Source: Cristatella mucedo
Lineage: Eukaryota; Bryozoa; Phylactolaemata; Cristatellidae
Direction: 5' to 3'
DNA: 64,000 nt
Assembly: GCA_009760855.2 (NCBI GenBank)
Contig: WPIO01000018.1
Location: forward strand, 6,555,501-6,619,500
A program made the position numbers and the translations under genes. The notes beneath the pieces are model-generated. The model ran no database searches. It was not told where the DNA came from and saw only the letters and a list, made by a program, of their open reading frames with translations. The stretch's first letter is position 1. The number at the start of each line of letters is the position of its first letter. This document shows positions 31,701-40,304 of the stretch, piece after piece.

Positions 31701-34700
31701 CTGGCACTGCTCTGCAATGGTTCAGGTCCTATCTCAGTGGCAGACTCCAGAGTACTGATGTGAATGGACAAAGATCATCCGATGTATCTCAGAAATATGG
31801 GGTACCTCAGGGCTCCGTGCTAGGTCCGCTTCTTATAACGGTTTCTATTCTCCCTCTTGCCGATGTGATTGCCAAGCACAATCTAGGCTTTCACTTCTAT
31901 GCGGATAACACTCAGATGAACCGTTGCTCTGATTACTCCCAGCCTTCGAGCACGTCAAATTTTCTCAACTTCACGTGGATAGCAGCAAATTTTCTTAAAT
32001 TGAATCAACTACATAACATTGCTGAAAATTGGGCTTGTTTAGACACAGTTACCAAATTTAAGTTAGTCCGTGCATTTGTGACATCCCGTCTTGACTTCTG
32101 TAACTCATTGCTTGCTGGCCTACCGGCATGTGCAATCAGGCGTTAACAGCTGGTGCAAAACTCCGCAGCTAGGCATGTATGGCGTGAGCGTTGAAGTTGC
32201 CACAGCACACACACTTCTCGCCGACCTGCACTGGCTACCAGTCAAGCAACGGATTAATTTTAAGGTTTTGAGGCTCACTTTCGGGCCCTTTCATTCTGTG
32301 GTTCCAGCCTACCTATCAGATCTACTGCCCCACACGGCTAAGCACCGTACTACTCGCTTTTCGGAATCTAACTATTTACCTATACCCCGCACTCACCTCA
32401 AGTCCTTTGGAGACCGTGCCTTTAGTTCGTATGCTCCCCAAGCCTAGAGCTCACTCCCGACTTGCGTCACGACATCACCTGACATGACCACATTTATAAA
32501 GAAACGTAATGCACCCTTTTATAAAAGCATGCAGTAGGTCCCTGTGATTTGTCCTTTATGTGCTTATGCGTGCTGATACTGCATATTGCCATGAACCATA
32601 CTTGCATGCTGACCCTGTGCATGTGCATGTACATAACCGTGTTATTCTTGCCGTTTATTGAGCACGCTACCATTAACTAATCGATCGTGTTTCGTTTGCA
32701 GCAAATGTAAAGAGGTTGAGCTCAATGGGGCGCTTTTTTATCAAATGTAACGTTATTATTAAAAAGTTGTTTCACTTCCCTGTAAACTGCGTAATTTTTG
32801 AAATCCCTACTCCGGCTTGAAGAGCGCCATTTTGATGAGTGCCGGCTCTACAAACCAGATTAATTCAAGGCCGAAGCTATATAAGCCATTGAGTTTAAGT
32901 TTTCAAGTTTAAGCCATTTAAGTTTAAGGCCATTTAAGCAAAGTGGCATAATGGTGTACTCCATGAATCGCCAACTTGGAGGCGGCAGCGCCGAGTCTCT
33001 TTCGCTTGTCTTTAATAATTCATTGTTGATTCCCGTTCTGCTGATTCACCTGAGCAGAGCAGCCTTGAGTTAGCACTGCATTAGCCTCGCAGCACTCGCC
33101 GAGTCCTATTACGTTCTGTCTCACTGCCTTAAGCATCCAAGGTTTTTGGGCCGATCCTAATTAGCGGGACATGTCAAGCGATGGGACGGTAGCGGGAATG
33201 TCACGTAATTAAAATATAGTATTTTATAGATGCTATTCTACATTATAGAATTTCTCAGATCGCAGCTGACAGGCTATGAATTGCAGTCTTACGTCCAATT
33301 GCTATCTAGAACTTTTCACTTATGAACTACCTGACTGCGGTGTATTTACATTCATACTTCTCGCAGATATCGACCACTGGATTTACCGCGTAGGTTTCAG
33401 GTTGGTTTGGTGTAGTGCCTTACTCTAGATTTATCTTGTAATTTTCAGTACCTCGGTCTCGCTTTTTGCTGGATGGCAGTATGCTTTGCCGTTGGTATAG
33501 CCGTACTGATACTTCAGAGCAAGGTGAGACTCGCGCGCATCTCAGGTGTGCAGCGCTCCAGGTGTGCATCTCTCCAGGTGGCAAGTTCTGCTACATAGAA
33601 TGGGGTACTCAAGCGAGCTCAAGCTTCAAAATATGTCATTCCTGTTTTTTCCTCCTGCTGCTTCTAGGTAAGTATTTCTGCGGAACTTAAAAAAAAAACT
33701 TTGATTTGGAAGCCTTTTCTAGCGCCCTGCGAGACAGCGTACGCGGTTTCCGGCGAAGCTCGGGTGAAGTGAAGGCGTGCACAACATTGGTGGCTGTTCA
33801 TTTGTATTTCCAGAGAATAATGCAACGCTCAAAAACGATCCGCCTGCCACTCGCAGCCGCGTTTCTCCCGCCTTAGCATCCGTCCGGCCCGCAGGGATCC
33901 TAGCTCAGGCGCGCAGCGATCCGCTCGCTTGCTCTCCGCTTCCTAGGTGCTCTCTCCGTAGATAGCGAGCTTGATCCCGTTTGGAGACGTGACGACGTAC
34001 GGACTATCGACGGCCGACCAAAATAGCGTGGCGATCGACGCCGTCCAAACGACGGTACGCGCTCGTCTCGGCATTGCGCTCGCTGCCAGGTCCGAGACGT
34101 CACTCCCGTCCGCTTTTTCCTCTCTCGCCAGAGCTCGTCTGGAGCGAGAGCTACGAATGCGGTCGTGGCGCGTCGCGGCACGGCGCTCAGAGCAGCCGCA
34201 GCAATGACAGCAGCGGCAATGGCAGCAGCGGCAGCCGCGCCGAAAGTGACGCGAAGCCTCACTTGGCGGGCGGCCGCGAAATGTCGCGTTCCGCTCGTCT
34301 CTTCGTTGCAGCTGTCGTGCTGCGGCTTCAACGGGATGGCGGACTACAGGGCGAGCGCGTGCCTGGGCAGCGCGCGGAAAGCTCCGCCGGCCGCCGCCGC
34401 CGGCGGCCATTGCAAGCAAGACTCGAGCACCGCCGCCGCCGGCGTCGCGCTGCCGCCGAGCTGCTGCCAATTGCCCGCCGCCGTGGGATGCAATAACGGC
34501 AGCGACGCCGGCGTGCCCTTCAATCCGGGCGTGATAGCCTCGCAGGTTCGAACAGGGCGAACAGCGATTATAGTTCAGCAGCAGTGCAGCTGCTGCCGGC
34601 CGCCTGCGGCGCGACGCCGACGCAGGCATAGCGGGCAGCAGACGCAGGTAGTGACGCCGACGCAGGCGTAGCGGGCAGCAGACGCAGGTAGTGACGCCGA

Positions 34701-37700
34701 CGTAGGCGTAGCGGGCTTCGCGTCTCGCACTTCGCTTCTCGGACTCGCTAGGCTGCACTTACGACCTGCGTTGCATATCGGTTTGTGACCGCACCTTGAG
34801 TTTGCATGCTTCCGAAACCGCGGGCACTCTCGCTGGCCAGCCTTCACGATCGCACCTGATTTGGCGACGTTTAAAAAGCCGACTTGAACTGGATCCCACT
34901 CAAGCAACACATCGGCTTCAAGGTTTTATCGCTCACTTTTAGGTCACTTCATTCTCTGGCTCCAGACTATCTCTCAGATCTACTCCCCCACCAGGCCAAG
35001 CATCGTACCACCCGCTTTTCGGAATCCAACAGTTGTTTACCAATACCTCGTACAAACCTTAAATCCTTTGGAGACAGTGCATTTAGCTCGTATGCTCCCA
35101 AAGCCTGAAATCACTACCGACCTGCGTCAGAACGTCCCCTGACTTGAACACATTGAAAAAGAACTTAACAACACCTATTTAGGACAGCATTAAGTGGGTC
35201 CCTGTGATTCGTCCTTCATGTGCTTAAGCGTGCTGACACTGTGCATGCTGTCACTAATCACACTTGCATGCTAACCCTGTGCATGTCACCCCTAACCATG
35301 GTATTCATGTTGTTTATCAAGCATGATATTACTCACCATTCAATCGCGTTTCCCTTTTCAGAAAATGTAAAGCGCATAGAAAGAGATTGAGTTTTATGAG
35401 GGCGCTTTATCAACTACATTATTACTAATATTTAAAAAGTACCTGAATTGGAAATTTTGTTCTCTTATGGGCCAATACAAGCGAACTATTCTTATATCAA
35501 AATTTCATTGCAGCACTTTTAATTGTAGGGCTGCAAAAATGCAATAAGCAGGGCCGTATCGCAGGTGACGGACGTCGTCGGGTCGATATTCCTCGTCGCT
35601 GGCACCATTCACGTACGTTTGCTTATTTTAACCTGCTATTTGTGCGTTCGCACTTAATAAGAAGTGGGCGGCAGCTAACAAAGCATACAAAAGATCAGGA
35701 CTGACTGTCCATCGACAGGCGCATGAAGACTGCTGTAGGTCGTACCAATCGATCCTAGCAAAGGCCAAGTCTAGCTTCTATAAAAACACTGTTGAATCAC
35801 AGATGCACAATCCATAAACGCTGATGTCGACGATCAACCATCTCCTCAACCGTTCCCAGGTTAGCTCCTTATCTGATGATCCTTGTGATGATTTAGCCGA
35901 TCGCTCCTCTCGATTCTTGGTGCAGAAGATCAGGGAGTCTATCCCTGCGATGACAACATCCTCCATCTAGAATGCTGTTAATCACTCCATAGAGTCAGCT
36001 TTGTTTAGGTTGTACAACGACCTACTTAGGAATGCCGACATAGGTAGAGTGTCTCTACTTGTTTTTCTCGATCTTTCGGTACCTTTCGATACTATCGATC
36101 ACCAAGTTCTTCTAGAGCGCCTGTCATCTCGCCTGGGCATCAATGGCACTGCTATGCAATGGTTCAGGTCCTATTTAAGTGGCAGACTCCAGACGTTGAT
36201 AGTGATAGTCATTGACGTGAATAGATAATCCGAGGTACCTCTGAAATATGGGGTACCTGAGGGTTACGTGCTAGGTCCGGTTCTTTACACTGCTTATACT
36301 CTCCCTCTTGCCGATGTGATGGCCAAGCACAATTTAGGCTTTCACTTCCATGCGGATGACATTCAGTTGTATCTTTGCTTTTATCCCTCCCAGCCTTCGA
36401 GCACCTCAAATTCTCTCAACTCGCTACATGTATTGATTACATCCGCACATGGATGGCAGTAAATTTTCTAAAACTAAACAATGATAAAACTAACTTACTA
36501 GTTAATGACAAACCCAGTGTGATTCAGAAGTTGGAAAGGCTAACGCTCAAAATTGGCTCTGCCAGCATATCTCCTGTTGATACAGCTCGAAATCTAGATG
36601 TCATGTTCCAAGTCACCTCTCGTTAGACGACTACATCAGCTCCTCAATCGAGTCTGCCTACTTTCAGCTATATAATATTGCTGAAATTCGGGCTTGTTTA
36701 GATAAGGATACCACGTTTAAGTTGGTCGATGCATTTGTGACATTCCGTCGTGACTTCTGTAACTCACTGCTTGATGGCCTACCGGCACGTGCAATCAGGT
36801 GATTACAGATGGTGCAAAACTCTGCAGCTAGGCTTGTCTGTCGTGAGCGTCGCAGTTGCCACATCACACCACTTCTCGCCGACCTGCACTGGCTACCAGT
36901 CAAGCAAGGGGTCGAATTGAAGGTTTTGTCGCTCACTTTTAGGTCCCTTCATTCTTTGGCTCCAGCCTGTCTCTCAGATTTACTCCCCACAAGGCCAAGC
37001 GTCGTACCACCCGCTTTTCGGAATCCAACAGTTTACCAATACCTCGTACAAACCTTAAATCCTTGGGAGACCGTTCATTTAGCTCTTCTGCTTCCAAAGC
37101 CTGGAACTCACTCCCGACTTGCGTCACGACATCCCCTGACTTGAACACATTTAAAAAGAACTTAAAAACACACTTATTTCGGACAGCATTTAGTGGGTCC
37201 CTGTGATTCTTCCTACGTGTGCTTATGCGTGCTGACACTGTGCATGCTGCCACTAACCACAGCTAATCCTGTGCATGTCACCCCTAACCATGTTATTACA
37301 TGTTCATCAAGCATGACACTACTCACCATTCAATCGCGCTTCCCTTTGCAGCAAATGTGAAGAGCATAGAAAGAGACTGAGTTCTCTGAGGGCGCTTTAT
37401 CAAGAGCGTTATTATTATTATTATTATTATTAAAGCTAGTGCACTGCGAATGGCCGTCCTCGACGATTGCAGCTGGCGACGGTGGCGTTCTCCGTGTGCC
37501 TGCACGCTGCGGCCGAAGCTAACTATAAGGCAAAGCTACTGGCGTCGGCGCCAGCGCTCGATGCGCTGGCGCCGGCGAGCGCAGCAGCGCCGCCAATCGG
37601 CGGCACCACCACCACGGCCGGTGCTCCGACGGCCGACGCTGGAGGACGGGACGAGGCGGAGCACCGTCACCGACAGGACAGCAGTCTCAGCGTGCACCGG

Positions 37701-37937
37701 CACCACTATCATCGCATGTCGAGTCAGAGGAACGCCAACATCCGCCGGCAGCCTCCCAACGAGCGCAGCAGACGATCCAGCTTCCCCATGAGCCGCGGCA
37801 TCACGGCCAGCTCGGCTGCAGCAGTGCCTGCGCGCCGCTCAGTGCCTGCATTTGGTAGAGAGTCCATGTACAGGCCGCGCGCCTCGGCGCCCGACGCGCC
37901 AGCGCGAGCGCCGAGGCGCCTCTCCGAGCCTCGCTAA
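19530..37937 (+). CDS. Tetraspanin with long C-terminal tail (7 exons, 467 aa)
   Basis: Exons 19530-19760, 25918-26139, 33449-33523, 33962-34054, 34312-34545, 35529-35612 and 37473-37937, all phase 0 with GT-AG borders. Membrane segments fall near residues 72-92, 117-141, 150-173 and 300-324. The large loop (174-295) has CCG at 210-212, C224, C240, PPSCC (C258, C259), C267 and GC (C287): eight cysteines, as in disulfide-rich tetraspanins. ARKKRCC after segment 2 is a likely palmitoylation site. Tetraspanins organise plasma-membrane protein complexes; the ligand is unknown. Unusual: a 71-residue N-terminal and about 138-residue Arg/Ser/Pro/His-rich C-terminal cytosolic tail, against the short tails of most members. 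Exon 1 is inferred; the other six are well supported. Confidence 0.88.
19945..20670 (-). mobile_element. Old LINE-A subfamily (A2)
   Basis: The minus strand aligns block by block with LINE-A (tail near 19960, complement of GTGACGTCAT, TTGCACTAATTG, GATGTGGTATTCCTGTC), at clearly lower identity than other copies. No open frame. Confidence 0.65.
20690..22060 (-). mobile_element. Old LINE-B, split by 575-bp insertion
   Basis: The 3' end starts near 20690 (TATTGTAATGTATTCGGTCT); the C-terminal domain runs to about 21270 (GTCGCCAACTGTCG, TATTGTCCAC, CTGAGGGCACGAGG). LINE-B resumes at about 21846 (TTGGTAGCCCAGCTAAAA) and continues to 22060. A small piece (GATTAGGGTGGCCTAAAAGC) lies at 22175-22200. 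Confidence 0.65.
21270..21845 (+). other. Unidentified insertion inside LINE-B
   Basis: About 575 bp that LINE-B does not explain. It has a 88-codon ORF at 21582-21848 (IGCLPSISRLVAREVEQRL, then Lys/Arg/Gln-rich) and splice-like signals. No family recognised; could be a mobile element or an exon. Confidence 0.35.
22080..22160. repeat. AT-rich stretch
   Basis: Near-pure A/T with TTAATTAT motifs, between LINE-B and LINE-A pieces. Confidence 0.7.
22200..22640 (-). mobile_element. LINE-A RT-core fragment
   Basis: The minus strand matches the LINE-A middle: GGCAGAGCC..TTTTGAG, AACTAGTAAG, GGGAATTGAGAGAA and CCCTGAGGTACCC (PQGS region). Contains a poly-G run near 22472-22487. Confidence 0.65.
22727..22795 (+). 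mobile_element. LINE-A shard (AANFLKLN)
   Basis: Plus-strand MAANFLKLNSDKPNLIIMGN-like reading, a diagnostic LINE-A motif, about 70 bp. Confidence 0.55.
22830..23910 (-). mobile_element. Old LINE-A (A2), interrupted
   Basis: Blocks run in order from the 3' UTR (22830) through GTGACGTCAATCGGGAATGAGG, AGTCGAGAGAGGATGTCAC and GACTCGACAGTCGAGCTGATA. A younger LINE-A tip is inserted at 23594-23725, after which the old copy continues to about 23910. Confidence 0.7.
23594..23725 (-). mobile_element. Young LINE-A tip nested in A2 copy
   Basis: AATAATAATGATAATGCAC tail, then well-conserved TTGATAAAGCGCCCTCAGAG and GGTGCTTTACACTTGCTGCA. Much closer to other young copies than its host element. Confidence 0.75.
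23911..25917. other. Tetraspanin intron 1, 3' part
   Basis: No mobile element or exon recognised in about 2 kb. There is a C-run near 25121-25127 and pyrimidine-rich sequence before the exon 2 acceptor. Confidence 0.5.
25918..26139 (+). CDS. Tetraspanin exon 2 (TM1 end, small loop, TM2)
   Basis: Starts ITGLSLVIYGLFAIL after a pyrimidine-rich acceptor (TTTTTTTTTAG). The small loop follows, then TM2 (ITIVIGGLIVLSSLTCGLIG) and ARKKRCCIAC; donor GTAGGT. Confidence 0.9.
26140..27029. other. Tetraspanin intron 2, 5' part
   Basis: AT-rich, no exon or element recognised. Confidence 0.5.
27030..27450 (+). mobile_element. Decayed LINE-A 3' end
   Basis: Block order fits LINE-A (CTGGAGCTCGCTTCC, TGTGCATGACTGAGTGCAC, CACCGTGCATGTCACTAACC) with a hairpin-like tail GTAAAGCACCTGGATAGACG...TAGAGCGCTATA. 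Diverged. Confidence 0.45.
27735..29060. other. GC-rich island with overlapping ORFs
   Basis: About 1.3 kb of GC-rich sequence in AT-rich intron 2. Minus-strand ORFs at 28413-28075 (LSEQIELCLGKTLSGCQK, FWFKLREALERAF) and 28078-27740 (ends ETIQARMTKFKRHGLNL) are in register with one another but broken by stops; plus-strand ORFs overlap. No family recognised: could be a decayed transposon gene or compositional. Confidence 0.35.
28904..28933. repeat. 11-bp perfect hairpin
   Basis: AGCGACCTTGC (28904-28914) pairs exactly with GCAAGGTCGCT (28923-28933) over an 8-base loop, inside the GC-rich island. Confidence 0.75.
29120..29620 (-). mobile_element. Old LINE-A (A2) 3' fragment
   Basis: The minus strand aligns to LINE-A (GTGACGTCCATCGGGAATGAG, CAGTCTCCAAAGGATTTGAGAG). 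The tail region near 29130 is degraded. Confidence 0.6.
29648..29735 (-). tRNA. tRNA pseudogene or SINE head
   Basis: The minus strand reads GCCTCGGTAGATCGATCGGC then AGAGCATTGGACCAGAAAGC and AAGGTTACAGGATCG, laid out like a tRNA D arm, anticodon arm and T arm. The T-loop does not form a canonical GGTTCGAATCC, so probably not functional. Confidence 0.4.
30076..30235 (-). mobile_element. LINE-A 3' tip
   Basis: AATAGGAATAATAATGAT tail, then TTGATAAAGCGCCCTCAGAG and GGCGCTTTGCATTCGCTACA. Confidence 0.75.
30300..30342. repeat. (ATAACAT)n minisatellite
   Basis: About five ATAACAT-type units in tandem. Confidence 0.85.
30784..31190 (-). mobile_element. LINE-A 3' fragment
   Basis: Tail near 30784; terminal hairpin complement, three 3' UTR blocks, then ORF end to about GAGCTAGATGCACGGTCTCC. 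It adjoins the plus-strand LINE-A that begins at about 31195, head to head. Confidence 0.82.
31195..32768 (+). mobile_element. LINE-A, long copy with RT (YADN mutant)
   Basis: Plus strand from the RT fingers (LLKKETPDQENL, SVLPFLSKTLERVV) through SLLVLLDLSAVFDTIDHQVL, KYGVPQGSVLGP and FHFYADNTQ to the C-terminal domain (PTRLDF-type, LPVKQRINFKVL) and the 3' hairpin. The RT catalytic YADD is YADN (31898-31909). Stops near 31377 and 31521 and a deletion after 31950 break it. It lies in tetraspanin intron 2, sense to the gene. Confidence 0.88.
32769..33448. other. Tetraspanin intron 2, 3' end
   Basis: No element recognised except a local repeat of GTTTAAG/CATTTAAG near 32890-32940. Confidence 0.5.
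33449..33523 (+). CDS. Tetraspanin exon 3 (TM3)
   Basis: 25 codons, YLGLAFCWMAVCFAVGIAVL then ILQSK, a membrane segment. Acceptor ATTTTCAG, donor GTGAGA. It joins IAC of exon 2 directly in phase 0. Confidence 0.9.
33962..34054 (+). CDS. Tetraspanin exon 4 (large loop start)
   Basis: 31 codons, IASLIPFGDVTTYGL then ADQNSVAIDAVQTT, the helix leading to the CCG motif. Acceptor CTCCGTAG, donor GTACGC. Confidence 0.85.
34312..34545 (+). CDS. Tetraspanin exon 5 (CCG motif and PPSCC)
   Basis: 78 codons beginning LSCCGFNGMADY and including LPPSCCQLPAAVGC. CCG plus a PxSCC is the signature of the tetraspanin large extracellular loop. Acceptor TTGCAG; donor GTTCGA is weak. Ala-rich stretches come from GCC repeats. 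Confidence 0.92.
34613..34720. repeat. 40-bp tandem repeat, about 2.7 units
   Basis: GACGCCGACG starts units at 34613, 34653 and 34693: exact 40-base period, GC-rich, two or three substitutions among copies. In tetraspanin intron 5. Confidence 0.9.
34880..35435 (+). mobile_element. LINE-A 3' fragment
   Basis: From WIPLKQHIGFKVLSLTFR through TTRFSESN, LPIPRTNLKS, SSYAPKA to the three-block 3' UTR and TTATCAACTACATTATTAC tail. In tetraspanin intron 5, sense to the gene. Confidence 0.85.
35529..35612 (+). CDS. Tetraspanin exon 6 (GC cysteine, TM4 start)
   Basis: 28 codons, GCKNAISRAVSQVTD then VVGSIFLVAGTIH. The GC supplies the last paired cysteine before TM4. Acceptor ATTGTAG, donor GTACGT. 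Confidence 0.88.
35650..37436 (+). mobile_element. LINE-A, longest span, internal deletion (HADD)
   Basis: Starts in the linker before RT (KKWAAANKAYKRSGL, AKAKSSFYKN), jumps by deletion near 35968 to ESALFRLYNDLLRN, then DTIDHQVLLERLSSRLGI, FHFHADDIQLYLCF, NDKTNLLV, SIEF-type blocks, C-terminus and 3' hairpin with (ATT)n. YADD is HADD. Several frameshifts. In tetraspanin intron 6, sense. Confidence 0.86.
37473..37937 (+). CDS. Tetraspanin exon 7 (TM4 end, long tail, stop)
   Basis: LATVAFSVCLHAAAEANYK completes TM4; the tail then runs through TTTT, HRHRQDSSLSVHRHHYHR and RRSSFPMSRG to RRLSEPR and a TAA at 37935-37937. Acceptor ATTGCAG. An ATTAAA lies near 38020. The last codons fall in a 20-bp block repeated near 38278, so the C-terminus may derive from a repeat. 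Confidence 0.8.
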   Translation: MATVAFSVCLHAAAEANYKAKLLASAPALDALAPASAAAPPIGGTTTTAGAPTADAGGRDEAEHRHRQDSSLSVHRHHYHRMSSQRNANIRRQPPNERSRRSSFPMSRGITASSAAAVPARRSVPAFGRESMYRPRASAPDAPARAPRRLSEPR

Positions 37938-38300
37938 GGTCCCGGTGGCAGTTCGCGGTTTGCGGTCGTGGCGTCCCAGCACCCAGCGAGTGCGTAGCGC
38001 TCCTTATCGACCGCTTATCATTAAAGCCAATTATCTGTAGGTTTTTTTTTTACCTGCAGCCGAAATAGGCTGTTAGGCTGTCGAGAAATTGAGCTCTCCC
38101 AGTGAGCTACACAAATGAGCCATATTATTTTTCATTTTTGTTTTTATTAATTTTTATTCGTTATCATTATTATTTATTAGTTTCAGGTTTTCATGGCCAT
38201 AGCACCCTAGAACTATGCACACGCGGCGCGGATCACTCGAAGTTAGCCGCTCGGCTACGTCGGCGGAAGAGGCGCCTCGGCGCCTCTCCGAGCCTCGTTA
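37910..38300 (+). repeat. Dispersed repeat, copy 1
   Basis: Shares with 39025-39330, in order, CTCGCTAAGGTC, TATCGACCGCTTA, ACCTGCAGCCG, GGCTGTCGAGAAATT, TCTCCCAG..AGCTA, a long T/A-rich stretch and GCCGCTCGG. It overlaps the end of tetraspanin exon 7. A CGGCGCCTCTCCGAGCCTCG block recurs near 38278. Confidence 0.65.
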
Positions 38301-38559
38301 GGGCGCCCGCGTACGCAGCAGTCACGGGCAATCGGCCGAGCGGAGATTGGTTTGGTGCAGCCCCTTCCTCCTACTAGAGCAGCCGCTCGACTAGCGCGAC
38401 TAGAGCAAACTACCCTCCGAGCGGTGCTTTACTGCAGATTGCTGATCTACAGTCGGTTTCTAATAAAAGCTACGAGTCGCTCAGCGAACGTGCCACTCGC
38501 CAGCTGTCTCCCGCTGGCGACTAGCACGCATCCTGTCCAGCCGTCGTCCCGAGCGGCCG
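38301..38559. other. GC-rich spacer
   Basis: No feature identified; joins the repeat to a diverged LINE-B. Confidence 0.4.
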
Positions 38560-38770
38560 CTTCAACGCCGCGCACTCTCTCGACTGCGAACGCTTCCGGA
38601 TCAGCTACGCTTCGCACTTTCTCTTCGTTTCGCGAGACGAAGTCCGCGCGGCGGCTGCCGCGTGCGTACGGAAAAGCAGCTCAGGCTTCCAGTTCGCACA
38701 AAGAGCGCTCTCCTGCATGACACCCACTTGGTCTTTCTGGACATGTGAAGATTTTAGATGGAGATACGTA
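38560..38770 (+). mobile_element. Diverged GC-rich LINE-B 3' end
   Basis: GCACTTTCTCTTCGTTTCG, CGAGACGAAGTCCG, CGTACGGAAAAGCAGCTCAGG and CATGACACCCACTTGGTCTT match LINE-B, here with high GC. Confidence 0.65.
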
Positions 38771-39024
38771 CAAGTACAACGCTCTTCTCAAGGGTTCCGT
38801 ATAAGTCGTACGTGGCAAAACGGAGCAGCTGTGACAGAAAATTGAAGAAACGCAAGAGCAACGCCGTTTCCTTCGTTACACTCCGTGGCCGGTCACAAAC
38901 CGGAAGCGAGTCTTTGTAGACAACTCGTAGAGAGCCGAGGTGGCTGGAACAGCGGTGGCCGGCAGGATGCAGTACTAGCAGGTGCACTAGTACACGACTT
39001 CAGCCAAAGGCGCACTGAGGATTT

Positions 39025-39330
39025 CGCTCGCTCGCTAAGGTCGCGATTGCATCGTAGCACCCCAGTACCCGGCGCGCGAGGAGCACTCATTATCGACCGC
39101 TTACCATTTCAGCCAGTTATCAGCAGGCTTACCTGCAGCCGTAACAGACGCGGAGGCTGTCGAGAAATTAAGTTCTCCCAGCGAGCTATGCAAATGAGTC
39201 ATATTATTATAATTTTTAATGCTTTTATTATTTTTTATTTTTATTTTTATTACTTTTTAAATTTTCATTGCCCCAGCACTCGGCACACGTGGCGAATCAC
39301 TTGAAGGTAGCCGCTCGGTTACGCTGGCGG
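39025..39330 (+). repeat. Dispersed repeat, copy 2
   Basis: Counterpart of 37910-38300. The segment GAAATTAAGTTCTCCCAGCG resembles the SINE-1/LINE-A terminal block, so this may be another SINE family. Confidence 0.6.
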
Positions 39331-39624
39331 TAATGTGCCCGACTAGTCGTAGCATTCTGCTGCAACAGCCAGGTGCCAAAGTCACACTGCAACGGCAAGG
39401 TCATCTGCTGCCGAATTAGTCTCACTGTCATGCTCGTGCTCTATGTCAACAAGCATAACGTGGGTAGATGCGACATGCATGAATGATAATATAGGTTATA
39501 TATAGTTATTAGCAGTTAAACTTACAAACGACTTAAGACTTACAAACGGGAAACATTGATACTTAAAATCGGATGTACAGCTTAACTTTCCAAACTCCTC
39601 AAACTTCTTAGACTCGGATGCTGC

Positions 39625-39690
39625 ATACAATTGGTCATGCATTTGTGACATCCAGTCTCGACTTCTGTAACTCACTTTTTGCTAGTTAAC
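39625..39690 (+). mobile_element. LINE-A shard
   Basis: Reads VHAFVTS-SLDFCNS-like, the LINE-A post-RT motif, about 65 bp. Confidence 0.5.
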
Positions 39691-39714
39691 TTTAAAGTAT
39701 TTTATATAAATAAT

Positions 39715-39885
39715 CAAGTACACAAAATTCATTTGCATAGCACCCTTTGAGAACTAAATCTCTGTTTAGGCACTTCCCAAAGGATAAAGGGCTCAAGCCC
39801 ACAACCTGGGTCGTCAAATACTTTCGCCTTGACAGTGGTCGGGGAGGAGTATCTTAGCCACTTATCTGCTAAACCAATGCAGCAC
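39715..39885 (-). mobile_element. SINE-1, diverged
   Basis: GAGAACTAAATCTCTGTTTAGG tail block and GGGCTCAAGCCCAC B-box complement in SINE-1 spacing. Confidence 0.65.
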
Positions 39886-39904
39886 TCAAGTGAGCCCCAA
39901 GAAG

Positions 39905-40265
39905 CACAAACGAGACTGAAATAACGACATCCCCAGCCTTGGTGACATCACCACCCTTGGCGACATTTAAAAAGAAGCAAAACGCGTATATTTTGCTCAC
40001 CGCGTTTGTAGGGCCCTTTCGCATTTTTATTCGAGTGCATTTTCTGCTGAAACTGTGCACGCTACCAATAAATATATTTGCATGGTGACAATGTGCGTAT
40101 TACCTCTAATGTTATTCGTTTGCTGACACTGCGCATGGTACCACTAGCCGTTTGATCGGGCTTCAGTTACAACATACGTAAAGTGCCTAGAAAGAGGTAA
40201 AGGTCTATGAGTGTGTCACGCAGATGTATTACAATTTTATGATTATGATGATTATTAATTTTTTT
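39905..40265 (+). mobile_element. LINE-A (A2) 3' end
   Basis: CACATTTAAAAAGAAGC-like ORF end, then GCACGCTACCAATAAATA, TAAAGTGCCTAGAAAGAGG and ATTATTAA tail. Confidence 0.6.
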
Positions 40266-40304
40266 CTCCATAAATACGCTTCTTCGAAGTTCAAAATAAT
40301 CATG

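Noticed and set aside
33943-34758. 271-codon minus-strand ORF opposite tetraspanin exons 4-5
   Set aside because: Low-complexity Arg/Ala/Cys frame opposite a well-supported tetraspanin exon.
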